DNA of 64,000 nt, taken from assembly GCA_002633005.1 (NCBI GenBank), contig NMRA01000370.1:4229-68228 (forward strand). Direction: 5' to 3'. A model generated the notes under the pieces. The model was not told the origin of the DNA, did not search any database, and saw nothing but the letters and a program-made list of their open reading frames with translations. The translations under genes were made by a program, and so were the position numbers. The DNA comes from Phoronis australis (lineage: Eukaryota > Phoronida > Phoronidae). Numbering within the stretch: the stretch's first letter is position 1; each line of letters opens with the position of its first letter. This document shows, piece after piece, positions 14,301 to 23,965 of the stretch.

Positions 14301-17300
14301 GAATTTTTCTATTTTCCACAGAATTTGGCGGACAAGTGATAGTTTACTTTGTAAAATTTCTGTACAAATATAAAATGTAAGAAGGTGTTGAATTTATTGC
14401 ATTGGTATCATTATCTCACTGATTTCCAAATTTCCCTGGTGCTCCTGACCAGTGACTCACTCATAACTGCTGTTTATGATTCAGAGTTAAATTGCTGTTA
14501 TAGTATAGTATAGTATAGTATAGCATAGCATAGCATAGCATAGCATAGCATAGCATAGCATAGCATAGCATAGTATAGTATAGTGTATGGGTGTGTATTC
14601 CATACTTTCATGATATCTTATCAATATGTGTTTTTCTCATCTTGTCATGTGTTTGGTTTTCCATTATTTTATTGTTCATTATTTTATTATTTATGCTTTT
14701 TTGTTATTATTCACAGTTGGTGATGTTAGCCTTTAGCTAGAGTTTGTCGTTTTTTTGTCAAATTGACTATAAATAAAGAGATTGATTGATTGTTATTGTG
14801 GAGAAATGGGTCTGCAATGAAGTTTACTGTATCTTACTCTGACTTTGCAATGAAACTACCAACAGCATAAGAAATGACATATAGTGTTTTCATAAGTCCA
14901 CAAACATGCAGCAGATTTAGGGTACTTAGTTTGGGACTGTTTCGTGCAACTGGACAGTGGAACCCTCTAGTTGAAGACCTTGCTCCGTTCGACACACTTA
15001 AAATTCAGATCTGAGTGTGTTGAAATCTTATCTCAAGGATGAGTACAGTAAGTAGAGAGGTTACCTGTGATATGGAACGATCATGTAGGACCCTAGAAAA
15101 ATGCCTAAATTTGACTGAATTCAAAACTTCATATCTCAGACATGGCTGCTGATCAAATTGATGCGAAACTTTCAGATACTATGCTTTAAGCTGTGTTTAT
15201 CAAAATGCTGTTAGGAATGAATTGTAAAATGTTCCACTTTTCCACAAGGGGCTATCAAAAATTATAGGACTTTTACAATTTCCGTGAAAAAATCATAAGT
15301 TGCATAAACGAAAACGAAACGATAACCTCGAATAGTGTAACGGCGTTTCTGAGGTTTTGTCTTATCTTGAACATTTATATCAAATAAAATTTTTGTCATC
15401 GTATCGATACCATTGTTTTGCTATCAATGTACCTTTCTTTTTGTGAGAATTTATCAGAAAATGGTTATGTGACTCAATTAATGGTAGATTGCTAAAAAGT
15501 CAAAAATCAAAATCTACTGGCTTTCTACTTTCACAAAATAGTATATATTTTTACTGGCTTAAAATCGGTGGTTTTGTAGATATTTGTTTAAATAAACAGA
15601 CTTGTTAATAAGGTCCTTACATAACCTTGAAGTTTCAACTCAAAGCTCCAATGTAATGCATTTCATAACTAATAAGTTATTTGAGTGTTAATGTATTTGG
15701 TACTGATGGCATGTTGAAATGTTGTTATTAGTTATAACGAAAATGGCATGGTAATGTTGCAGGCACTCCTCATAATCGTAGCATGACATACCCCTCCACA
15801 AATAACAACAGCAATAGGAGAATCTCGATCCCGCCAGATTACGATGTTGAGGACGACAGTGAGGCTGACAACAGTTCCAATCTAAACGCGCTCTTGGTGC
15901 CAAATATTGTCTCATACGACCAGTGGAAGAACATCAACCAAGTGGTCGAGCACAGGGGTATGTCGCCATGGTGACGTTCGGCATGGAAATAACTAGCATG
16001 TTGGCATGCTGATAACCTCCCTGGTCACCGTCTCTACTAATCATAATTTATTCTTCACATTGTAGGTGTGTTTGTGTTTGTGTTAGCTGTATTCACTCTT
16101 CTTCACATACTAACTGGTTTTAGTTGGCATTCAAGCAGTTTCATAGTATTTGACAAAGTCAGTTTTCTATTTGGGCGAGCAATTGCAGGGCTGTGTCATC
16201 TACAGAGAAAGTTTCTCAAGGGTTTGATCAGGTCACGCAACACTACGCAAAATCACACGAGCGAAAGGCGAACGTTTAGCGAGTAACCTCGGCACCTTAC
16301 TTGCGTAAAATAGCAAAATGCCAAACGTGTGATTGGACGCCGAGGAGGAAATGTTGAATTATGGGATGGAAATCACCGTTTCCATAAGCAAAACTTTCTC
16401 CCCACAAATCCCTTACGAGTGTCTTGCCATGTTTTTGTAACACACCACAATATTAGTCCCTGCTCCCTACACCTGTTAGTCACATGGTGTAACAATCTTG
16501 TCAAATTATTTTCACCTGGTTTCTATCACTAAAATGTCCCAAGTAAGCTTACCACAATTTGACACTGAGGCTAGTGCCCTGGTTGGTGAAATAAAAATCC
16601 AAATAAAAGTGCTCAAACGGAGAAGAATGTGGCAAAGTTACCTTTTTTTCGCAGTTGAATTGGCTATGTATTACTTTTTCCTATTCATAATTTACTATCA
16701 TCCATGTGTAAATCACGAGGTCAGTAACTGAGAAATTTACTTCAGTGTGGACAAACACGGAATCCAATTATTTGTAAACCGAAAAATAACGACTGTTGCC
16801 TTCTTTAAAGACAACTCGTACTAATCTGGCAAATTTCAATTCTGATTATATGTCTACACACCCAATGAACACCTGGTCTTGTGATTTTACTACTTTTAAA
16901 ATTCATTTAATTGTAGAGTGCAGGTGCTTTTATGCTTCATCTCAACCTACTAATATATTAAATTAAGTAGCATACGGTAGGTTTAGTTGTGGGAGTTTTT
17001 AATTTATTTTTAAAATACAAAACAGACAGTTGACTGAGACTTGCCCTCTGTGAAGCTGTTTAAATGTCTTTTTCAGGTATGGGTTTTTCTGTTTGTTTTC
17101 TAACATTTTTGCACCATTGCCATGTTAATGTTTTGTTCACCGACACTGAGTTTTTTATTTGTTACAAACCTGCATATCCTGTGATATTAACCATTTTGAA
17201 ATCTGCAGTTATAATGATCCAATTTAAAACTCAATATAAAAGACAAGGGAGTGGAATACTATTGTGTCGCAATTAAACAAGAATGAAATTAATTTTTTCT

Positions 17301-20118
17301 ATCATGGTGAGTGACCTACAGCTGTTTTTAAATTGACAGGTGTTGAAATTTTGTTTTTAGCAAAATGTGGCGAGACAAAAAACTGGTAAAATGGAACTTT
17401 AATTGGAATTTTTGTCATTAAATTGAAGAGATTATACCATAAACTTTGTGTTGGTGTTTTTGTTCAGGTAATTCACTGCTCTACGAAACTAGTATGTCTT
17501 TCATCCTGTTTCGTAACTCGAAACTTTGTTGAAATTGAATTTTGGATGATTTCATCTGCAACACTTTTCAGTGTCTCTCTGTTGTTTTTCGGTTGAAATG
17601 TGGGATATTGTTGGCTTGTGAATATTTGGTGACATCAAAGATTACTTAGTGACATGCAATGACATCAAAGATTACTTAGTGACATGCAATGACATCAAAG
17701 ATTACTTAGTGACATGCAATATGTCCGAATACAACGCTTGTCACATGATCGAACGGGAATTGAAAGCACGGATCACTGCGACATGGCTTTCAGTCTGAGT
17801 ATGACTAAACAGCCATGAAACAAAAATAAAAGTCGAAAATGTGCCTCAAAATGCATCGAATTAATTCACAAATTTATTAGCAAATCTTTTGCATGAAAAA
17901 TTCCTGAGGCACGTGTCATCCGATCATACGAAGTTAAATCTCATCACTTAATTTAAGCATCTTAATCGTTGTTGTGTAGGCAACTAACCAAAGTTTTCTC
18001 ATGATGGCGGCTATGAAAGTTTGATTTTTTGTTCAAGACTGTTTCATTCTTTGGGTGCGCACATGCGTTTGTGTGGTCTGTTGTCTCGGTTATGAGCGCG
18101 TACCTATTTATTTACAGACAAGTCTTACCCGGATATACCTGAGCCCGACTACCAAGAGGACTCACCTGTACTAATGAGGGATGCCAAAAAATCCTATAAA
18201 CACAATAACCCATGTCTGGAGTCGCGAGAACGGCAGGAATTGCACAAAGAACTGCTGATGAATTCAAAGCTGTAAGTATTGTACAGGCTGAAAGTATTCA
18301 CACAAAATGACCTGGAATTCCCCATAACGACAGCTGGGCAGAAGCCATTTTTACCGTCGAGAGTTAAGCCTTCACTCCTTATCGAAAATAAAGGGGATCG
18401 AATTTACAGGAAAATTAGTGAGGTGTCTAAGTTATTTTGTGATTAGAATTTTGACGCCGTTACGATCATCTTTGCTGTTAACAGAATTGGTCATCATGAT
18501 GGGGAAATTGTATGTATTTACATTGAGCAACGCCCGAATGCTGGAGAATTAATCCATGATGACTCGTCTCCGCTATTTTTCAAAAACGAGTAGAAGAAAA
18601 CGAAGAATGCATTGATAACAGTTGGTGAGTGTAAGACCTCCAGTCACTTATGACGGAGTAATAAGTGATTCATACGTTTGTTGTCTGATGATTTTAGCAG
18701 GCTGCAAATCGAACCAATTCAGCGCTATTTACAGGGGTGTGAACGTCCTCCATCAGAAGACTGAACTACGCAAAGCCATGGAAAAGAGGAAAGACTCGTT
18801 GAAAGCGAAGGAGATGGAACAGCAGCGTAAAGATAACCGGACGAGTCTTGAAGTGAAGTTAGAGAACAGAGCCAACAGACTAAAAGCGGTGAGTTGTCCG
18901 AGTCTTGTTGTATGCGTATGTGCATACTTTGTATGCATGTGTGCAGAATTAGTACACTATGTGCACCATTTGTATGCGCTTGTGCAGTATTCGCACTGAA
19001 CCTCTATAAAGTGCCTTTCACACCAATTTAACTCGACTGGCACAAGAAAAGTGCGAAGTTAGTTGAACTTTCACGCTGGATTTGCTAGTTTACAGATACC
19101 GAAGCCATCGCTTGTTAATGTTCGTATCGGCAAAGTTTTTGCAAGAATTGCTGCTAAACGTCAAGCACGTGTCACGATGGTCTTAAAACACAAGTCCCAT
19201 TTTTTCAGGGATTGTTTTTCGTCACTTATTGAGTATCTGTTGGCACATTCGCATGAGTGTTATCCTACCCATGTCATTACAAAAGACCATTGTTATCCTA
19301 CCCATGTCATTACAAAAGACCATTGTTATCCTACCCATGTCATTACAAAAGACCATTGTTATCCTACCCATGTCATTACAAAAGACCATTGTTATCCTAC
19401 CCATGTCATTACAAAAGACCATTTTGTCTAACATCTGGTTTCCTTTTCACTTTTTGTAATATTTTGTTTTAAGTTATTGTACTCTTCAACAGTCGAGATA
19501 TCTTTGTTATTTTAACTTCACTTTTTATCTATTTGATTTGTGTGCAATTTTCGTTTTATTTCTGTAGTTTGCATTGTTTTAGGAGTACTGTTCTAAAAGG
19601 ACACTAAACCCTGTTTTGCGATTTCGACCAATCCTCGTGTCACCTACGAATGCGTCATCGGCGTCAGTCTTCCATGTTAGAGACGGAAAGCAATTAAAAA
19701 CTCATACTGCCTATGTCACAGGCTGGTCTTTGGTGTGTGGTCTTTTCTGACAGTTGCTGTGTACCTTGCTAAAAGCATACTGGTTTTGCAGACTTCGAAA
19801 AGATTGACTTCTCAAATTTTCCACCAAATGGGTTGTCGAGGGTTAAAGAGCATTATTTTGTTTCAAAGAAGAGAACTGGATGGGAGAATCGTTTTTAGTA
19901 TTTGTTAATAGGCGAAAACCGGGTTTGGTATCCTTTTAAGCAATGTTGCATTTAATGTTAACCTAATACTGCCGGTGACCTCTGATGCCATACTTGATGA
20001 CCGTGTATTTTTACTTCAGCAAGAAGAAGCTGAGAAAACCATCGCTGAAGAGGAAGAGAATGCTCCAGAGTTCATTAAAGTTCATCGCAAAATACGAACT
20101 GCATCGTTTGAAAAGTAG
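5285..20118 (+). CDS. FAM107: FAM107-family (DUF1151) actin-associated protein
   Basis: Coding exons: 5285-5323, 8033-8099, 15763-15957, 18118-18271, 18735-18888 and 20020-20118, giving 235 aa with every phase matching. Residues ~130-230 carry the FAM107/DUF1151 signature: an RQELHKELLMN motif, a long charged helix rich in K/R/E with ELRKAMEKRK, then an acidic stretch ending in NAPEFIKV. Vertebrate FAM107A (DRR1) and FAM107B have the same order and bind F-actin, affecting filament bundling and cell movement; that role here is by homology. The ~130-residue N-terminal extension (acidic, Pro/Tyr-rich, with PDYDVEDDSEADNSS and PDIPEPDYQED) is longer than the short vertebrate forms. The four 3' exons are the firmest. 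The first exon rests on an ATG in good context (G at -3 and +4), a perfect GTAAGT donor and phase only. Exon 9144-9237 may replace exon 8033-8099. Confidence 0.8.
6761..7060. repeat. Diverged tandem duplication, period ~160 bp
   Basis: The block containing 'GACCC(G/A)AGGCTATCACA' through 'CATTTTGAGAATCA' occurs at about 6774-6895 and again at about 6934-7054. The second copy runs into a hairpin at 7033-7106. It lies in the first intron of the FAM107-like gene. Confidence 0.55.
7033..7106. repeat. Inverted repeat (hairpin)
   Basis: GGGTCCCGCATTTTGA is followed about 45 bp later by its complement TCAAAATGCGGGACCC. The arms are almost perfect and probably represent the end of a dispersed fold-back element. 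Confidence 0.55.
7530..7990 (+). repeat. Dispersed repeat family, copy 1
   Basis: It starts near GGCCCTAGAAAAGTG and contains CATATCTCATGAATGG, AAAATGTTCCACTCCTGCA and a TTTTTGTGAAAAA block. Recognisable relatives occur at about 15088-15640 (same strand), 12640-12893 (reverse) and 28640-28800 (reverse, partial). Boundaries are approximate and no TIR was identified. Confidence 0.5.
9144..9237 (+). CDS. Candidate alternative second exon of the FAM107-like gene
   Basis: A pyrimidine-rich CTTCCTCTGTCAG acceptor precedes 31 codons plus one base, in at phase 0 and out at phase 1, exactly as for exon 8033-8099. The encoded piece is basic and Ser/Arg-rich, ending YRSRRSPAQ. Including both exons in one mRNA shifts exon 15763-15957 into a frame that hits TAA within four codons, so the two would have to be mutually exclusive. 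The donor GTTGAT is weak, so this could be a chance open frame. Confidence 0.35.
9743..10237. mobile_element. Non-autonomous hAT-like element with 8 bp target duplication
   Basis: The 495 bp element begins CAGGCCTTTAT and ends with the exact complement ATAAAGGCCTG. It is bounded by perfect direct repeats TCTGAAAC at 9735-9742 and 10238-10245. CAG...CTG termini and 8 bp duplications are characteristic of the hAT superfamily. The interior repeats 'gtgtcc' phrases and has no transposase frame. It sits in an intron of the FAM107-like gene. Confidence 0.8.
12640..12893 (-). repeat. Dispersed repeat family, copy 2 (reverse)
   Basis: Read on the minus strand it starts near GTAGGACCCTAGAAAAAT and passes through AAAATGTTCCATTTTTGCA and GAGGGTCTATTAAAAA, matching the copies at 7530 and 15088. 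Non-coding. Confidence 0.5.
14070..14270. repeat. Truncated relative of the TTACGGTAAAA element family
   Basis: It contains CCAAATTTTAGAAATAGGCA and later CAATTTTGGACTGAATTTCAG followed by GTCCCAAATTTTAGAG, in the same order as the copies at 3508 and 52840. The terminal TACCGTAA is not evident. Confidence 0.5.
14499..14584. repeat. Pentanucleotide microsatellite (TAGTA/TAGCA)
   Basis: A pure period-5 array: several TAGTA units, ten TAGCA units, then TAGTA again. The central variant block flanked by the other variant suggests spread of one substitution by slippage. Intronic. Confidence 0.9.
14660..14795 (+). mobile_element. Possible 3' tail of a non-LTR retrotransposon
   Basis: An A/T-rich stretch ends in CTATAAATAAAGAGATTGATTGATTG, that is, an AATAAA-like signal followed by ATTG units. 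This pattern is common at the 3' ends of CR1/L2-type LINEs. No reverse transcriptase frame lies upstream, so at most this is a severely truncated copy. Confidence 0.3.
15088..15640 (+). repeat. Dispersed repeat family, copy 3
   Basis: It starts near GTAGGACCCTAGAAAAATG and shares CATATCTCAGACATGG, AAAATGTTCCACTTTTCCACA and GGGGCTATCAAAAAT with the other copies. It ends before the acceptor of exon 15763-15957. Confidence 0.5.
17631..17720. repeat. 30 bp x 3 tandem repeat
   Basis: Three identical units starting GACATCAAAGATTACTTAGT lie head to tail. They are intronic with no coding role seen. Identity between units indicates recent amplification. Confidence 0.9.
19258..19422. repeat. 33 bp x 5 minisatellite
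   Basis: Five identical 33 bp units beginning TGTTATCCTACCCATGTCAT. Because 33 is a multiple of three and the unit lacks stops in several frames, artefactual repeat proteins appear on both strands. The array lies in the last intron of the FAM107-like gene (18889-20019) and is not coding there. Confidence 0.9.
19596..19936. mobile_element. TA-flanked MITE, copy B
   Basis: Starts AAAGGACACTAAACCCTG and ends GGTTTGGTATCCTTT, bounded by TA on both sides. It is homologous to 2706-3071, sharing CATACTGCCT(A/G)TGTCA, GAGCATTATTTTGTTTC and GATGGGA. It inserted about 80 bp upstream of the final FAM107 exon. No transposase. Confidence 0.65.
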
Positions 20119-20956
20119 ACTCTCAAATGGACAAACTGCCTGTTGTCATCGCATTGTGTGGATCATCAAAGCCGATGTTGGGATGTACGGTTCATTCAAT
20201 AGAAAATCACATTCCTGTCTGTATCTGTGTTTTGAAGTAGACTGGTGACGTTTTAGATGAGTGTTGGTGCTAGCTGATATTTGCAGAAGAAATTCCAAAG
20301 TTTTGCAGCGGTGACATTCCGGTAACCTGGAAGCTAAAGTGTTCCGTAAAAACTTATGAACTTGATTTCTCTGGTGACAAACCTATGCACTCCGAGCGTT
20401 GCGTGTCCATGCACGTGCTAGCAACAGCCAATTAAAATCCTCAGGCAGGCGAGTTTCGTCATGAAATATGTGTGCAGCTGTACAACAGGACAGTCGGCCA
20501 GTCAGTTTACTCTGGTACTCTAATAACTGCTCTTCTGTAGCTGGTGCCTCAAAGATCTTCCAACAGATGTCACTACTATATTCACAATTCTGATGCAGCT
20601 GAGAGAGCAGCTACATTTGTTTTCAACAAAGCTGAAGAGGAGTAATGTTTGAGTTTGAATACAATACTTCATTAGTTAATTCAATTGTCGAATTAATTTG
20701 GCATTTGGCTCTCACGTCAGTAAGTGAATGTAAAACTGTCAGAGCGCAACTAAATATAATACAAGCTTTTCAAATTACAATTAAGTGTCACCTGAATTTT
20801 GGACAATTGCCAAAACTGACCATTCTCATGTTCAAGATCTCACATTGTGTGAGTGCCCAGACGTTTTCAAAATTTTGGTTTTGGTAGACATTGTACAGAA
20901 ATTGAACACAGTAAGGCATTGATTTGGTTCTGTTTATTGCATATGAAATTAGAGAA

Positions 20957-20962
20957 AATAAA
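20957..20962 (+). promoter_or_regulatory. Possible poly(A) signal of the FAM107-like gene
   Basis: AATAAA lies 839 bp after the FAM107 stop codon, followed by T-rich sequence. Other A/T-rich hexamers are near, so this is only one candidate. Confidence 0.25.
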
Positions 20963-22599
20963 AATTCTGCTATATTGTGTCCTAATATGGTGAGATTTTA
21001 TTAAAGCTAAATGTTTTGATTTAATTTGTTGTAATATTTAAAATGAGGGTGACCACTTTAGTGTAAGCACTGTTTTCTTCAGAAAAGACTGGCTGTAATT
21101 AAAGGTTATGTTATTTTTAAGTGTTAATAATACTCCAATTTAGTACCATTGCCCTTTAGCAGAATGCTTACTAATAGGATTTCCACTTGTTGCGAGGTTT
21201 TAAAACTCGCTTCATAGTGTGGATGGAATCAATTTGTTTCGTAGCGCATACTCTATTCATGTCTTCATTGCTGAGATTTTAGTCTCAAAGAGTAGAGTTC
21301 ATACTGTCTCCTAAAATGAGATGCGGTCTCGATTCAAACCCTTGTTCTTTCTTCAGTGTGAAAAAGCCTTGCTTTGCTTGCCAAGAAACAGGTTTGAACA
21401 TGGTATTTTTCCTGATGAATATTTCCCTCTGGCGCAGCAAGTTTATTAGGTGACATACGGTGTAGCGATCACTGGAAAGAATCTCAAAGAGCATTGGATA
21501 CACAAGATTTTAGAATTTGTGGAGAATCGTCACTAATGTTCTGTGATTTTCGGTTACTTTGCCAAAAATTATTCCTAAAAATGCCATTTTCTATGACTTA
21601 TTACATTGCTACATAATTCAACAGTTTGGTTGCTGCTAAAGTTCAAACCTTGATAATAATCGAGTTCTCAGTGTTAAGTTTTGGTTGAGAAATTGCCGAA
21701 CTAAAATGTCACTTTTCCACTATAGGGAGTGCTACAGAATAGCTGCATACATATTCATCGTGTGACTTGCAATTAAGTGCTGTTGCGGCAGCTCGAATTT
21801 AAAGAAAGTCTCATTATCAAGTAAGTCTTGGAGTCTTCTCTGGGTGACTGATAAGGAACTCCAGGTCACATGTTTACACGGGTCAGCTGGTACCTGGTGG
21901 ATTTTAGTTCACAATACCAGGCGTTCACATGACCCAGGAGTTCCTGCATAGTGCTCAAGAAAAAGCCCAACATGGACTTGTAAGAAGCTAAGCTCTGTCC
22001 ATTGCTTCATAACTACTACTGTACCTGTTGTGGGATTTTTAAGTTATACCAGAGTCTATGTAGGCTTTTGTGCTTCAGTAATTTATAAGTTAAACAAGAA
22101 AATCAGTTTAGGGCGATTCTGCAGTTTTTGGCCCCTCCCCCTCCATGAAGCAAAAAATACTGCAGAATTTATTTCTAGCAATTTCTACGAAGAGGGAGAC
22201 TGTTTTGTCATCACCACGAGACAAAATTTTGTAGTCAAGTAGACAAGCAAATTGACTGGATACTCGATTACCCTACATTACTCTTGTAATGGAAGGTACA
22301 AATACTACGGAATCGCCCTTTAAGTACCGAAGTGGAGCACGTAGACTGTCTCCAACATTTTTGACCAACTACTCAAGATTCAACTAAAGGCGGCGCTTTT
22401 CTTGTTTAACCACCTATATGTTGAAATGTTCATGTTATGTTTATTGAAATGAAATGTTGTATATGTCCAGATAGGTGTACTTAATTTGAGAATTACAAAT
22501 GAATGAATGTCTACTTGTGATATGTTTATTGTTGATGGAGATGAAGAGGAAATATACCAAAGTTATTACAATTATTGTTATTATTATCATTACTATTAC

Positions 22600-23965
22600 T
22601 AACAGCAAGTTTTCCAATTTGGGCAATTATTTTGCTCAATGTCCGAGCGTATCCCAAATTCTAGAAATAGGCAATCTTGGTCCCAAACTCGAGAATCGCT
22701 GCACAGATGACAAAATTACCCAAACTGTACATTAAAAACATACAGCCGATTTCATAAAGGTGGTTTAAAGTTAAACCTGGTTTAAACTGGACTTAGACCA
22801 GGTTTAAAGATAATCTGCATTTCATAAAGGTGGTTTAACTTTTAGACCAGTGGTCTAGTAAAACCTGGTTTAACTCCAGTTTAGACCTGGTCTAAGTCAG
22901 TTTTCATTTCAGCAACTAGGTCTATAATCTTTAGACCTGTATTAAGATCTTAAACCATGTTTAACTTTAGACTTGGTCATGTCCAGGTTTAACTGTTAAA
23001 TATGTCAGACTTGCATGGTATAGGTACAACTGAATGATGCCGCGGAGAGCATTTGCAACGCAATTTTAGAGCGAAAATGGACTATTTTCAATATTCAGTT
23101 TTGCTATGACACAAGATCAAACGTACCAGGGGCGGATCCAGGATTGTTTAAAGGGGGGGGGGGCCGTAAGTCAACAACTTGAAAATTATAGATTTGGTAT
23201 AACTATGCATAGACCAGTACTTGTTGGAGTGTGTCCTGTGGATTTCTCTGAATATGACTGGTCGAGCAGGGCGTCATCGTCGTAAGGGCTACGGATTTGA
23301 CTAAAGACAGCATCTTCTGAGTTCCACCTCCACTGTTCTCCGATATAATGTTGCCAGGAAGGGGCCCTGCCCCCCCTCTTTGGCCTCGGAAAATAAACAC
23401 TAAAATGACAAGGAAATAAATTTGGGCATGTAACATGTTACACCTAATCGGGAGCATGTTCTTTAATGTGCATGTGTTGGTCACAGAAATTACAGTTTTC
23501 CTCATGAGAAAAGCTTTTAGATGTTTTTCGTAAATGTCTGCACTGATTCTACTAGTGTATGCCATTGTATACCCACGTGATCAAGGTTTCATTGAAGCAC
23601 TTCAATAGTTTCTTTGTTGGGTTTACCCAGCTCAACACAGTGGGGTGCCTTTGATACTTTAAACCAGGTTTTACTGAACCAGCTCCCTGGTCTAGCAAAA
23701 CCAGGCTTTCAGACTCTTAAACTATGTTGGTGAAATGCAAGTCAGGTCTAAAATTAGACCAGGTTTAGGAAGACCAGGTTTAAGTCTAAAACCTGGTTTT
23801 GTTAAACCACCTTTATGAAATCGGCTGATAGTGTCTAAAATCTGAGAAATGTGACAAATGCCAATATCACCTTTGTCCCAAATTGCAGAATCAAGAAAAT
23901 TCAATTTCTGCAAGAATTTCCGTGACGCAAATTGTATACACTGTACCAAATTTGAGAAGTTTTAC
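22600..23965. repeat. TTACGGTAAAA-family copy split by a nested element
   Basis: The left part (CCCAAATTCTAGAAATAGGCA through GTACATTAAAAACATA) and right part (ATAGTGTCTAAAATCTGAG through GAGAAGTTTTACCG) join into the same order as the uninterrupted copy at 52840-53090. The 1.1 kb between them is a separate TIR element. Confidence 0.6.
22743..23827. mobile_element. Nested TIR element with 3 bp duplication
   Basis: It begins CAGCCGATTTCATAAAGG and ends with the complement CCTTTATGAAATCGGCTG; the arms match over at least 25 bp. ATA occurs on both sides, and comparison with the uninterrupted repeat at 52840-53090 supports ATA as a target duplication. Subterminal regions repeat TTTCATAAAGGTGGTTTAA and many copies of AAACCTGGTTT and its complement. 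A poly-G run follows GGGGCGGATCCAGGATT inside. A 3 bp duplication would suit PIF/Harbinger, but there is no transposase to decide. Confidence 0.65.

Noticed and set aside
19258-19422. CRISPR array
   Set aside because: The units are directly adjacent with no unique spacers, and the sequence is clearly from an intron-rich eukaryote.
19063-19431. 122-codon open frame with a repeated CYPTHVITKDH peptide
   Set aside because: It is produced by the 33 bp minisatellite inside the last FAM107 intron; there is no start context or splice support, and other frames and the reverse strand are equally open.
23203-23565. 120-codon minus-strand frame
   Set aside because: It lies wholly inside the nested TIR element and shows no similarity to transposases or other families that I recognise.
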